Source: Paragonimus westermani
Lineage: Eukaryota > Platyhelminthes > Trematoda > Plagiorchiida > Troglotrematidae
Length of the DNA stretch: 64,000 bases
Direction: 5' to 3'
NCBI GenBank assembly: GCA_008508345.1
Contig: QNGE01003565.1
Span: 4,466 to 68,465 of the forward strand
Under the pieces are notes generated by a model. That model worked only from the letters and a program-made list of their open reading frames with translations. It had not been told where the DNA came from and made no database searches. A program made the position numbers and the translations under genes. Positions 13,151-26,324 of this stretch are shown here, one piece after another (within the stretch, counting starts at the first letter, position 1; every line of letters begins with the position of its first letter).

Positions 13151-13368
13151 TCAATGGCGCAATGGTCAACACGGTTGCCTCACGATTGAAATGTCCGGAG
13201 TTCAAACCCGGGCCGTGGTAAAGAAATGCACTACTGACGAGCTCTAATGAGAGCGAAACTCGAGTCTAGTGCTTGTTTTCGAAAGAGGCTGGCTGCAAAG
13301 TCTATCTGAATGCGAACGCTGCGATCACATGTGAGTGATGGACAACTTGAAAATAAACCGAATCCCAG
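13151..13368 (+). mobile_element. tRNA-derived SINE, copy 2 (most complete)
   Basis: This is the reference copy of the family seen also at 1 and 16807. The head carries an A-box-like TGGCGCAATGG at 13155-13165 and a B-box-like AGTTCAAACCC at 13199-13209. They are 33 bases apart, a normal spacing for an RNA polymerase III internal promoter of tRNA type. The unrelated body follows to about 13368, ending near AACTTGAAAATAAACCG. There is no good CCA-type acceptor stem, and the body is fused directly, so it is a SINE and not a tRNA gene. The close match to copy 1 suggests recent spread. Flanking target-site duplications were not identified by eye. Confidence 0.85.
13155..13209 (+). promoter_or_regulatory. 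Internal Pol III promoter of SINE copy 2 (A and B boxes)
   Basis: A-box-like motif at 13155-13165 and B-box-like motif at 13199-13209, in the order and spacing of tRNA-type promoters that bind TFIIIC. Of the three copies of this family only this one shows both boxes within the window. Confidence 0.6.
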
Positions 13369-13369
13369 A

Positions 13370-16300
13370 CTGATCATGAGTAATCTATAGTAAACTGTCT
13401 CCAAGCCGTCGATCGCCTGAGAGAGAGGCGGAATTTGGCAAATAGTACAGCGGTACGTAGCTTAATCATGCAGACACAGAATTTGGTTTTGTGCTATAAA
13501 AACACAGTGGGTTGTAACACACATATGCAATATAATGTGCTTTTCAAAGGGCATTTCTCTTAATCACGTAGCACATACTTACTGAAGAAAGTCTCACTGC
13601 CTTCTGTCACATGCTTCAAAATCAGGCGGTGGAAGATTTTGAGTGTGTTCATTGGGGACCACTGGATTAGAGGGTACAATGGACGTAAATATCAATCTAA
13701 GTGCCCTGGCTTGTTGAAAGACACGCTGGACCAGAGGTCGGAAGGACGTATTTCGCTGGCGTCTGCCGTGCCTCAGTAAAATGTACATATTGCCTGTTTA
13801 GACATTCGGAGCTTTCTTGTGAAGCATTGCTTTGACTCTGGTGTTTAGAGACTGTGGCGATCTCATTCTCAGCACTCTTAATGCTAGTTGGTATGGGAGG
13901 CAGAGGACTGGTTGTTATAGAGGCTCTGCTCCTAATGCTTCGATTTCAGGGGTCTCGAGGTTAATCATTTGGTTATTCGTTTACTTTCGTTCTACTTTAG
14001 TTTTACTTTCAGCTGAAGAACAGACCTAGTACTGTCTCTGGTGGGGTTGACACTAAGGGGACAATAAGACTAATCGCGGTGACAAGCAAACAGCTATCTA
14101 ACACAGTGGGCTTCTCATATTCTCCACTCACAACGTGTGAACGCAATATTTGGTCAACACGGTGAACGGTCCTTGGTCGAAAAAACTCACTTGAGGGCAC
14201 TTTAGATGATTCATAAGAGAATCTCTCCAGTTGGTTATTAAGGTAACAATTGGCCAGTTAGTCAAAGCAAGTCTCACGGGTTCACAAAGTTAGGCAAGAT
14301 TTGATAAAAGGTAACAGAACATACTTGGGCACCAAAGTGAATTGACGTGTAGGCAGGTTGTCCCTGTGGCATAGCCCTTAACGGCAAGGAAGAGATTGGT
14401 TTTCCGAGACAGTAATATGAGTTAGGCAACTGTTGTGAAGGTATCCATATAAGATTTATGAAACACAATATACGGTATCTACTCTAGGAATAAGGTTATG
14501 GAGGACAAAAGCAAAAGTTTGGGAAATATCAACGTTTGAGTGTGATAGTGCTTTATCGGTAGAGTTGACTAAACAAAAGTTTCATGAACAATACAGGACC
14601 CCTTTGGGATAGTTTTTATGACCAACGATAACAAGTTGTTTTCAGAGTTTCGGAAAATGGATGTATAAATGATGGAAAGGAACTGTCCGTAAATATGCAA
14701 CAATAGCGTGCGCAGTGAAGTTGGGCCAAACACTGGATGTGACGTATGGAAAGTCGACTCACGAATGAAGGCCAGTGGGCATTACTTAAGATTCCGTTGA
14801 GTGGGAAAAATCAAACGTGGCAGAAAGGGACATCGGACGAAATTTTATAGAGCGAACTGGAGTGTGACGGTCTGGCCCTGGTTCAGAACCCTTAGAGTGA
14901 CTTAATATTTCAGACATTTCGGAAGCGAATGACAGATACTAACTTCATACGTTCCATGAGAAGCCACTGTCCGCGTCACGTGTTGTTGATATGGTCACCA
15001 CTAGAGATGGCTGACGGACAACTTTCAACGCCGGCAAGGTCGAAGTCCATACCAAGGCATGCCTTTCGACATCGCGCATCGCGTAGGATGTAGATCGATC
15101 TTCTTTGATGCTTTTTGTAAATTTTAGGTTATGATGCACGACTGTTCGTGTTTGTACTTTTTGTTGTTGTGTCATGTTTGATACTGTCATGATTAACGTG
15201 TCACTCGTCGTGTTGGGACCTTATCGGCATATGGGCAGTTTAGTTGTTGTTTTGATGGGCTGGCGTGAGCTGCTGCATACTCGAGTGTTTAATCCTTTTG
15301 GGAGTAGCCGGACACTTGCACTGTGACTACAGTGATCACCAGTGGGGTGGTTGTGTCGAATTAGTTTAGAACGGTTGATGTTAAAAAAGCATATTCGGCT
15401 TCAGATGACAAGTTGTTGACAACTCAAGGAAAACCGTCTGTTGTTACTGGTGAACAGAAACTGGGAAATGTTTGAGTAGCGAAGCAATTGTTTGTTTTGA
15501 TGAAAAGGCGAGGCTGCCTCATGAGAAGTATGTTAGAGGATATACAGAGGTTAGTGGGTTGTAATACACCTGATTACCTGGGGATGTGATACAGTTACTC
15601 GCAGACTGAATCTTAGCTGAGATGTAGGCTGTTGTGTTAATGCAGCCGAGCGGGGAGTGGTGGTATTCTTGAGTGTGGGACGTATGTTAAACGCAGAAAT
15701 CAACTTTGAAGTGTTGACTCAATAGCAAGGTGTATTTTGAAACGTGATTATGAGGAGTAAACCTAAGGAGGGATAGAAGACTTAAGTAGGCATAATAATG
15801 CCACCGATAAGACGAGCTATTTTGACGGTACGGAGGGTTACAGTCACCATCAGAAAGTTTACCTGGTGGGAATATTGATTCTACACGTGGGAAGCAGAGA
15901 CGAGTGGGTGCTGAACAAGGTAGTCTACGTAGGTCAGTGGAATTTGTCGAAGTCGGTTGATGCTGCATGAACTGCTACAGGTTAGAGAGGCGTCTTGGGG
16001 ATTATGGGGATGAGAATGTGCTGGTCGATTGAACAGGTTAACGGTTATTGCCGCAAGTGATCCCAATGTTGTAGGCTCGTTGCTCAGTTAGCTTTCGACG
16101 ACGGGTGTCCCAATATCCTGATGTCGAATGTATGTTGATTTTTCGACAAGTAGTTTAGTCGCCTACTGATGGCTATGTTGTTGTTGTTTGCCTGCCGAAC
16201 CTAGTAGTCTTTGCATCGTTCATGTTTTTAAGAGAGCGCACCTCAGAAGTTTGTTGGTGAGACGTCATCTAACGTCAGTCATTGGTCTTATGAAGATGGC

Positions 16301-16805
16301 AGACGGGCGCGTTTTTCCAAGTTATACTCGGGGGTACATATTGTGTTGTATGCTGAATGGCTTTTCTTCTTCTTAATCTAAATTTAACTCTTCAGTTTCC
16401 TGCTTCACCCTATCCCGATCGCACGCATGTGTAATCCTATGCCGAACTGCTCCTTGGCTTTATTTTGAATATATTTCTTCTTACCTTGGATTTTGCCATT
16501 TTAGTTTCCGTACTTTTTGTTTCCGAGGGACAAGGATTTCACCTTTTTTTTACTAGCCGAGCATCTGGCTAACCGGTATTAGCCAGCTGAACGGAAAAGG
16601 CTTTTGGTCACACGCTTCCTGGTCTCAGTTCTTCGGGTTCACATAAGATACGTGGGTAAAATTAAACTTGGTGCAACATAAGCTGTTTGTAGAGAGTGTC
16701 ATGTGCAGCAGTACTTCAAATTTGCGCACTGTGATAGGTTGATCCGAAACGAATGTCGCCGACCATGTATTTGTGGTCCGTAACCTGATGTTTTCGGTTA
16801 TGTTG
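13370..16805. other. Unassigned DNA with strand skew
   Basis: No family was recognised. From about 14.0 to 16.3 kb the plus strand is visibly rich in G and T. This leaves open, Ser/Pro/His-rich frames on the minus strand (15687-15968 and 15881-16066). These frames look like products of base composition and not proteins, although a decayed gag-like region cannot be excluded. A minus-strand frame at 14945-15190 is equally unplaced. Confidence 0.5.
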
Positions 16806-16806
16806 A

Positions 16807-16960
16807 CAAAGATATGCATCACCGGTGATCTCTAACAAGAGCGAAGCTTGAGTTGAGTTCTTCTTTTCGAAGCAGGCAGACTGAAAAGTCTATTTGAATG
16901 CAAACACTGTGATCAGATATGAGTGTCGTTCAACTTGTAAGTAACTGAATCGCCAACCAT
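16807..16960 (+). mobile_element. tRNA-derived SINE, copy 3 (body only, diverged)
   Basis: The body of the SINE family is recognisable from about 16809 (AAGATATGCATCACCGGTGA) to about 16958, with the landmarks AACAAGAGCGAAGC, TTTTCGAA, AAAGTCTAT and TGAATGCAAAC in the same order as in copies 1 and 2. It differs at many more positions than those two differ from each other, so it is an older insertion. The tRNA-like head expected at about 16745-16808 is not convincing. The copy is therefore 5' truncated or its head has decayed. Confidence 0.68.
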
Positions 16961-19900
16961 TTATCACTGATGCACTATTGTGATTTTGTTGCATAATTTA
17001 TATTTGATTGCGAACATTTTTCTGTTGTACAGAGGTACTTGCAAACGTGCAGTGGAGGATGACATGGCATAGAATGAGCAGTCATGACTTCAGTGTTTAA
17101 ACAGGCGGGTTGTTATTTTCATTAGAATTTGGGAGGTAAGCAACATGAAGAGATATGAAAGAATTCGTGCAACACACACTATACGGAATCACATAATTCT
17201 CCGTTCTGTTGTAAGCAGCCGGAGGATTTTAGTAATTAATGTTACTTCTGACTTGTTCGTGCTTAATGGATAGAGAATCTCAACCAAACCAACGGAAAAT
17301 CACCTTTATTCTACTGGTTTACAAGGTCACTGTTCAGAAATGTTTCATGTGACCTCACGGATGTACAAGCAGCCTTACTATCAGACATTCGTTCACGAGA
17401 CACTGAAAAAATGATGGAAGCTACTGGCAGGTTGAACACACACCCATCATGTGGTCAAACCTTATTAATATGTTGGTAAATCGATTGAGAATAACAACGT
17501 TATCAATGACTTGTAATACTCCACGTTTCAACCATCCCGGGTGGCCTTCCTTGGGAGGGTTGCGTCAACACGAAGCCCAAGCTGTCTGACTGCATTTTTA
17601 GTGGAATATCTCTGTTCACATCTACACAAAAGGCCTGTAAACCTTTTCAGGATCACGCAGCAAGCAAAACTGGCATTAGTCTACGAATGGTGCCACGATG
17701 TAGGTAAGGCCACTTAGAAAGAAGTAGTGAAAAACGACGTTGAAGCTGGACGACGATGATTAGGACGTACAAACTAAAATGACCCTGTTACGTATCTGTC
17801 TTGTTAACTCAATTTCTTAGCGTACAGTCGCACACGTATGCCTATGCCCGCTTCTAATGATATAGTGCTCACAAATGAAATCACTTAAGAAAACAAATAG
17901 CTATTTTAGTCTAATAAACATTGTTAGCCAAAACGTGAGAATATTTGCGAACTGACACAAAATGCTGACAGCTATACAGCGATTAACACACTGTTCCTGT
18001 ATATGGAGCTAGAAGAGACCGTATGAACTAATTCATCATTGTGGTACACCACTGTGCTAAAACAAGCTGGCGACTGAATTAGGATACAGCTAACATTGCC
18101 TCTCGGTTGAAGTGTTTTTAGAATTGATAACGAAATAGTGACTTTAAAATAGCTGGTAAGTTTTAGTAAATCTGATTAAGTTCTGATTCATGAGATTCGT
18201 CATATCAGTTCTGAATCTGCAGCGAGACACACCAGTACAATCAAACACCAGGTGATTACACAGTATTCTAAAATTCAACCTTCATTTTCTTGTTTTTTTT
18301 TTACATATCAGTGCATTTCCCACGTTTAAGTCTACAGTTGATCACAGTGAACTCGTCAGTGGGTCAAAAACTGAAACACATAGAGAAGACCTTCAGAAAA
18401 GCAGTGGAGCCCACGATATGTGATTTTCAGGTGCAGAGACTTAGAATCTGATCACGAATTGTCGGAAAATTAACCTCAGTTGGCGGAATGACCAGCGCTA
18501 ACAAGTACGTGATTACCAACTGGGTTTCTAAGTGTGGACATTACAAAGCCCAAACCAGTTTAGGTTGATTGAAGAATCAAACTTACGTTCAAAAACAATG
18601 TACACTAGTTGAAACTTCCGTAGTCTAGCGTCAAGGAACTGCGGTGAATAAGATTAAACAAGCAATCTTGGTAAGTAATGCTAAGCTTCCATCTAGATAG
18701 GATTAATTCGGATTTGACTACACAGCCTGCTTTATATACAGATAATTAGTAGGCAACCGTTCCCCGAACTTATGCTTCAAACAAGGAGGTCCACAAAAAT
18801 ACAAAAGATCTGATTGCAACTCTCACTTAGAAATCAGGCCGTCTCTGCCACAGTGTTCTCAACCCTTCAGTATACCCACCTCGCGGGCGAGATGACTCAT
18901 TTCGTTCCCTTGAGCGAACTGACAGATAATAGACTTGCATCAAAACTTTCCACACATCACTCTTTCCTTATGAAATACTGTGCTGCTGTACTGGTAATTT
19001 TCAAAATTTTTAACTAGTCCGAAAAGATTAAAGCTAGAATAACTTCGCTGATGTTTTTTCAATTTTGAGCGAATCCACAGCAACGTATATTCCTACCAAT
19101 CGTTCATAGTATAGGGCGTCGCTTGTATTTGCATCAACAGTGCAAACGACTTACCTAGGTTCATTTTGTGTAGGTCTTTTTCTATCTACCCATGATTAGT
19201 ATTGCATCGTCTCCGTCCTCAGATGGACGCCATCTCTATCGCATCACACGCCATTTGAGAGATAACCTGCATCAAAACCTCAGTTATATCTCAACTGTAC
19301 AACTACATGCGGATTTTCCCTGAGAAATTAGCCACCAGGGGAAGCAATCACGTGTTGACCGTTTGACCTGCCGCGCACCATAGATGAGGTCGCACATTCA
19401 TAGATTTATAAAAATGATTTCTATCATTGTGAGCTGACAGCATATGCCAATCATTGAACTATGGACGGGTATACCAACTCAGTTAGTGCCACTCTTGTTA
19501 ATAAGTCAACACACATTAAATTGATAACTGGGCTGAGACCCAGCGTGTTTTATCGTTGTGAAAGTCGCGTGGTGTGAAATTCGAACATTTATATGTTTAT
19601 ATTCCTTAAATATGAACCAGGTAGGAAAACTTCTCTTTTGTTGTCCGAAACAGGTTACTATTAAAAGGTGACTTGTTCCTTCAAAACGAAACCGTTTGAC
19701 GAATTAATCAGTCCCTTGGTTCACCCATGTGTAAACACCCCAACCATTTAAAATGCAACAACAGGAAATGCACCAATAGTTTTGTTATTCATAAAGTGAA
19801 ATAGAACTTCCTTGACCACAAGGAATTTTCAACAGATCCTGATTTGGTTTTGGGCGGGGTATCTCATGTGCACTGTTCTTTAGATCAGTGTGCCCGCAGT

Positions 19901-22900
19901 GGAATCAGATGGTTAAATTCCTGTCTGTCGGACTCGTATTTGACAGGTATATACATAACACATAGCATTCTTTCTAGAATGCCCAGCTGATTCAAGCAGC
20001 TCATCAGATATGGACCAAGAATGGCCTCTTGTGAACAGTTAATCCAGTTGGCTTTTGTGCTGTCGGGATATAGGATTGATGGGAACTGCATCAGTTCAGC
20101 CGAGAATGACTCCGAACGATGGACGTTCCCATTAAAGAGTGTCATTTGGAAGAGATTATGGCATACAGAAGCTATTGTTAGAATGTGATTAGTCTTGTCA
20201 AGTAGAAAATGATGCATGCATAGTTTTCTGAATCCTAGACTACTTCGTAGTAACTTTTTAACCCAGTATCCCTATTTGTCAGAGCTGTCTCAATCTGACG
20301 TGACCAAACGGATGACAGCGTCGTTAAATGCACGGGCTGACTACATTTGCTATGGTCTACAGTCTGCCTTGTGAAAAAAACACACTGTTAGCATTACACA
20401 TACTTGGTGTACAGACACATAAGTGTATCTAGTGCCTTACTCGTGTTCTCGGAAAACTATAAGACGTACTGTGGTAAATCTTACAAGAGGCTCTTAAGAC
20501 GATGAAGTGCTCTTTTGGACGCCAACTGGACAGCTCACTTGTCCAAGCTCTCACCGGACATATTATTGTGCCATCCTCTAGATTACACTAGCAGAGACGA
20601 GAAACGGATAGTGATAATGATACCCACTAACTTCTATGTTCGTGCCGACAAGAGTCGATATCACAATCATCACCATGCGCGGACTTCTCTGAACTATTAA
20701 CTGATTCCAGCTTTAATAGATAGGTAGTCGAAGGGCATTTCAGTCCAGCTTCGCAAAAACAACGGCAAAATGAGAACTTTAAATAATCATTGCTCACCCT
20801 TTACAACGCTGTTTCAATGGAGTTGGTTGAAGTCTTGTCGTGCTGACTCCACAATGTACCAAACAAACGTGAAAGTATTAACTAGCTTAGAGTGACTGGG
20901 CATACTCTGTAATCCTGAGGGGTGTTCACAACAGTCAGCTTTACCAGCAGCACACACTACCACTTTGCAGTTGGAAGCTTTCAGGGATTATATATCAAAG
21001 CTCAATTCCACTTGACTGATTAGTTTTGCTAAGATGAACACTTAAGCTTAATATTAAGACCAAGTAATTAGTGCACTTGAGTTCAAACAATGCATAGAGA
21101 AAGAGAGTTAACATCGACGGTCTAACTCGAAGTTAACATGAAAAACACTACGTTCACGTGTAATTTGTTGCACTTTTCGTATACAACAGCTGAAATTTAC
21201 TCATCCAGATTAAATGAAGCAATCTGTCGTTAGCACTATGGCATTCATCTACGTGAAGATGGACTTCATAGGCTTCGCTGAGTACCGTTCCTTCATCCAG
21301 TCAACCGTTTGCCTCGAATTAACAGAGGTCTACCAAGCTAGGACCGCAGACCGTCAAAAACCAGGATTTGACGGTTGATTAAAAGATTAAAGGCGATTCG
21401 ATACGTCAGAATTTTGTCAGTGGAAATTTGGCTGAACAGTACGAGTGGAAATTCGAGGTTGAACAATTCAACAACGACATTTGCTTTCACACTCTGTAAG
21501 ACAATGTTGACTCATCCTATTTGTGAAAACAGCAATAGTCACAAAGGGTCATAATTATATTATGGGTGTTTAACCCCAAGGTACTGTTTGTCACAATTCT
21601 GCTGTCAGTATCCTTCCACGCTAGGGATAAAATCGTGGTGAGAGTCACCACCAACGTCAGAAAGTATCAAATGTACACCAAACACGGAAACCGTACGTTA
21701 CGTCAAGCTTGCTAATAATAAGAAAAGGGATAAATCAGACCTAGTTTTTGTTCATCTGATCTCATTTCACTGAAGCTCAGCAGGGACTTCCAGCCCACAA
21801 AACGCTTTCGAAAATGCATTCACTTGCGAATGCAGTATTGAAATCTGCCCTCAAATAAACACAATAATCGTTGTGATTCACGTTCGAAATCCGCGGTTGA
21901 TAGAACACAACAAATCTATTAGTGACCAGGTGATTAAAGTCTTTTGTTTATCGATAGTTAATTGATTCATGTGTACCCGAGTGAGTGTTTACTGATAAGA
22001 AATGTACGGCAAACGGCTGAATTAAGTGGGGTCAGTGTGAGTGTCACACAAAAATCAAATGCTTCAACCGTGTGGACCGCCAAAGTTTCGAAAGGAATGC
22101 ACGCAGCTAGACTTCGTGGTAAACGGTGAGTATGGTAATAGTTAGAGCATATCAAGAGAATACAGATCTAAGTGAGAGACATCTTTCATTTTTATCCGAC
22201 ACATGTAGAAATGGATATTTCAAGTTCTTGCATCCGCCCTGAATGAAATAGAAGCAAGTTGTCTTAAATTCCACATAGTCAAAGTGATTGTTTGATTATT
22301 CAAGAGGCTGAGTGTCTGCACAAGTTAGCTTGTTCATATAGTACTGCCAGGCAGAAAAATTTTCACCTGTACGATCATGTGCACTGGTATTCTTCAACGT
22401 GATAATCATCAAGACTTATCCGAATAGTCATTTCGACTAATGTTTCATCCAAACTTTTGTAACTGTTTCTCGATTTACCTCCAAAATTCGATTACTGGTC
22501 CTGACGGAATAAACGCGATATGACCTAGAAATTTTATTCAAATTGATCAACCAATCTGATCGCTAAAAAAAGTGAATGAATTCACTCCGTATAACGCAGA
22601 CCGACCGGACATTCTTAACACTTTCATTTCCCCTGATCTCACGGTTTGCATTTTCCAGACATGACGAACTTCGCTGATAAAAGCGGTGCGTGGAGGAGTA
22701 TGAGTGAGCCGACTGATTCAGAGTTGGTTTTACCACTGCAGTCTGATGTACATGTGATACTCTTGCCCACCTGGTCAGTCTGGTTACAGGTACCCACTGT
22801 ACGCCCACCAGTGGGGTTCACAGCTGTTTACTTGTCGCTTGTTGTCTGCGCTTTGTTCTACGGTGGCAACTTGGATGTCTGATCCAAGATGCCCTTATAA

Positions 22901-23430
22901 AAGTCAGGTCGTAGGAAGTAAAATTCACTCAGACGGTGTGCATAACAGCTGCTTTCTGGCTAACAAGTTCATGTTGTTTTGTCCGCAAAAGACGCTTAAC
23001 TTGCGAGCTCGTCCATTGTGCAAACTTCCGTACAGGTCATGTCAAAAACTAAACCATAAACACGTGCACTCATTTGCACGGCAGATATGCACTCACATAC
23101 ATTGGGTGACACTACGTTGTCATTTGCCCTGGTGAAAATCCTCACACGACACTTATATACTGTTTCAATAGTCTCTTCTTGTCCGTCTGGGCTTGTTCTC
23201 TTGTTCCTGAATGTCGCCTGTGGGTAATATACTAATTTCAAGTATTACGCTACTAACAAGGAAACTGCCTGTTATACAACAGTACTAACAACCTACTTAT
23301 CATTCGTAAGGAGATACCTGAAACAGATAAGATTATGCTTTGTACAACCCATATTCTTACATGACTATTGTTTATCCGGATCTAGGGAAGGGGTAAACTC
23401 AGCAAGCCCACCACACTTACTGTAGTCCAC
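16961..23430. other. Unassigned DNA, no gene recognised
   Basis: Only short frames occur, the longest being 19885-20217 (-), 110 codons, with no recognisable motif. A short block at 17465-17508 resembles one near 47.1 kb and is listed separately. A T run occurs at about 18291-18301. Nothing else with structure was seen. Confidence 0.55.
17465..17508 (+). repeat. Short dispersed repeat shared with 47.1 kb
   Basis: The run ATTGAGAATAAC followed by ACGTTATCAAT matches 47087-47162, where ATTGGGAATAAC and ACGTTATCAAT are separated by about 30 extra bases. The segment before it, TTAATATGTT here and TTAACATGTT there, also agrees. The 47 kb site abuts the TIR element, so this may be a piece of the same family. 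The match is short and could be partly chance. Confidence 0.45.
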
Positions 23431-23434
23431 AGCT

Positions 23435-23518
23435 GTTTTGGTATTGATATGTTCGCCGAGCTTGGCATTTAGGTTGCAACCTAAATGCCAAGCTCGGCGA
23501 ACATATCAGTACCAAAAC
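23435..23518. repeat. 84-bp near-perfect palindrome with no spacer
   Basis: Reading outward from the centre between 23476 and 23477, 32 bases on each side are exactly complementary. One mismatch follows, then nine further paired bases, giving two 42-bp arms with a single mismatch and no loop. Each arm contains GTTCGCCGAGCTTGGCATTT or its complement, itself partly self-complementary (GCCGAGCTTGGC). The arm matches the inverted arms of the element at 47193-47413. On the right, similarity to that element's outer flank continues to about 23555 (ACCCGAGCTACGA); on the left it stops at the palindrome edge. I infer an inverted duplication of one end of a mobile element. It could extrude as a cruciform. 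Confidence 0.9.
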
Positions 23519-23606
23519 CATCAACCCGAGCTACGAACACCACCACCACTGTTTTCAACCATCAGAAACCCACAGCTGTTTGTTAATGAAACACTGCGGT
23601 TGATCG

Positions 23607-23638
23607 TCTTGTTTGAGGATGCGAGCGATCAAACAAGA
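23607..23638. repeat. Small inverted repeat near the palindrome
   Basis: TCTTGTTTGA at 23607-23616 is exactly complementary to TCAAACAAGA at 23629-23638, with a 12-base loop. It lies about 90 bases to the right of the 84-bp palindrome. It may be an independent hairpin or part of the same mobile unit. Confidence 0.7.
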
Positions 23639-23639
23639 G

Positions 23640-26320
23640 AAGGATAACCGATCTACTCAGACAGACTACATATATTTCGTAGTCCTTTTTGGCTAAAACC
23701 ATACGATTGCACCGGACCAACAAGGGATCACAAAGATAACCTGACAGTATGCTCTATGGACATTTGCTGAGGCTCAGCAGGCTGCGCTTCATCAAACCAA
23801 AAATACAAACTGTTTACTCCACGGCCCATTTTGCATTGAAACGCTTGAACAGAAGAGATCTACAGGAAGAAAACAGACGTGGTTCCGGCTGACGACAAAA
23901 TGGCAGCAAGATTTTCCTGTTATTAACAGAACGCTAGAGAAATACATTATAAAGCATGTCTGCTTTGTGTGGGAAGTGGTTGTTTTGTGGGAAATCCTCT
24001 CCATATCGCGCGTTTCGGAAAACTGTGGACGCACAACAGACTCTAAATGAGTTCATAATGACCACCAAGAACGAACGAACAGAACTACATTGCGCAGCAA
24101 TTAACAGTTCATTAACTAACGGCGTTACAGCGATTGACGTACTGAAGAATAAGAAGAATGGTTTACACCACTTGAAGTTCAAAGTGTTATGCATTTTTTC
24201 GTTATCGTAAAGAGGTGGTTTTCTCTACTGTCCGTCTTCCACGTGAAGAAGGCACCCAATTTTTAATGTGTTACACTTGAGAACAATCCACCTAGACACC
24301 TACCTGAGTTACTCCTATCGTAATCACTGAACAACAGATCAAACTACTTGCCAAAATTGCTACCTGATTGTTCCGAAGCGGTACATTCCCGACCATTCTA
24401 ATGCTAGTACACCTGGATGGTGAAAGCGTCAGCTTGCAACGGACACCCACGTTTTCAGTTATATCCACACAATAATTGACACAGGTGGTAGTCACATGTC
24501 AAGGTAATTTCCGGAAGCATTGGGTTGGTTCCACCAGAAGTCTACACCTCACCTAAGTAGATCACAGAAAAATCGCGTTACGCATGTTAGCACTCCGATC
24601 GCCGTGCCTAGAGAGACTGAAAAACATTGCAAAGTGAGCTAACTGGATTCTATCGTAGATGACTCCCAGCGAAATGCCAGTTTGCTGAATTCGTTGTAGG
24701 CCAACCCTTATAGCACAGAGCACATTAGTTGACATCTATCCCCAATGTTATATGATTCGAGTGGAGCCTGACAAGGATATCTGACCTCACCTTTCCCTTT
24801 CAAATATTTAAAAGATGGTATTCTGGTAGAAAGATTTGGAAGTTCCAAGGATCTCAAAATGCAGCTTCCAAAGGACAGTAAACCGGCTGATACAGAGTAT
24901 GCGAATTACACAGTTTTACTCAGATCTGCGATCAATTTGCAAAGAACATATAATAAGGTTGAATGGTGCGATTGGTCTCTATGGTGTACCATTTGAAAGT
25001 GCAAAAAGTCTGGCCTGGTTGCATAACTAAGTGGGCGCTTACTCAACAGGTAGTGTTGCAGGTGGGTCAATTCACACTTTGATCGTTTCACTCATCTGCA
25101 CAGTACCACTTCTTCGGCTTGTAAATATGCTGACGAAGTGTAGCCAGAGATAAGACAAGAACACAGTGTGTTCGTTAATTTCCGCCAATTGTGGCGTATG
25201 AGCATCGTGACAGTCCTTCGACACGTCGACGAAATCTTCAAGTTCAATACTCGTAGATGATACAATGGAAGTAGGCAGTCTTTGCTGAGTATGGCTCCCA
25301 GTGTTCAATGGTACCGATAATGGTTGACACAAATCACAAAGCGTGTGAGGGTTGGTGTAGTTACGGACCATGAAAGGTTCGACCGCTCCGACGCACGAGG
25401 TCGGAAATTGACCCTCTTCAAGTAGAAGAATGCTTGATCATTTATCCTCGGCACTACCGACACCAGCAAAGTTGAATTGTTTAACAGCTGAATGACTTGT
25501 AGGACTTAAGCCTTTACTCCCTATGAAAACCAAGTAATTCCGCCAACAGCAATGCTGGACACACTTTATTCACTCTTGCTTATTGTAAACTTTCATCCAA
25601 GAAAAGCTAACTCACTGTTTGTGCATGGTGATTTTGCTATCGGTTCCGATCTGCCCAGTGCAAACATCTTACGCATCTGTTTCTGACGTTTTTAGATCCT
25701 TTTCTAGTTCAAACACCGTAGTCGAAGGTGGCATGCTCAGGAAATCTGAAAGTGTCGAGATTACTGGGACATTTGTTTTAAAGAAGAGGCACAATTACTC
25801 GCTTTACCTGCCATGAACTGTAGTAAGTAAAATGAAAGATAGAAGTGTGTTGGCTTCCTTAAAATCTGCGGCATGAGCTAAACCTGCAGCCACTGTGCTC
25901 AGACGTGAGGATGAAACCAGAACAAGTCCTGGCAATTAGTATGTTACAGTGAACATATTTTAACTATCAAATGACTGCGCTACCATGAAGCCAGAAAAAA
26001 CTCTCCAGCAAATTCGCAGTGATAAAAATCTTTTTGATTCACACACACAGCTTGAAGTCTAATGTGCCTTTCGAACTCAGTACTTCACTGGTTATTGTTT
26101 AAAATGTCATAACATTGAATAGTGTCTTGTTGAAGGGTCTCACTGTTTATCAAAATCATGTCATCATTTTCTTAAAACCAAAAACTGTCCGTGCTGAACA
26201 TATTTTTGCTTGAATGCGTTTGTTTACACAAAAATATCAATTATATGTAAATTCTGCTCATTTAATCTCTCGTTTATATGTGAATTGTGAAAGTGCTATC
26301 GTTCAGATCAAAACCGTCTT
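23640..26320. other. Unassigned DNA, no gene recognised
   Basis: Frames overlap on both strands at 23934-24210 (84 codons on plus, 86 on minus), and a 99-codon frame lies at 25072-25371 (-). None shows a motif. No repeat or RNA structure was seen. Confidence 0.55.
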
Positions 26321-26324
26321 GTAC

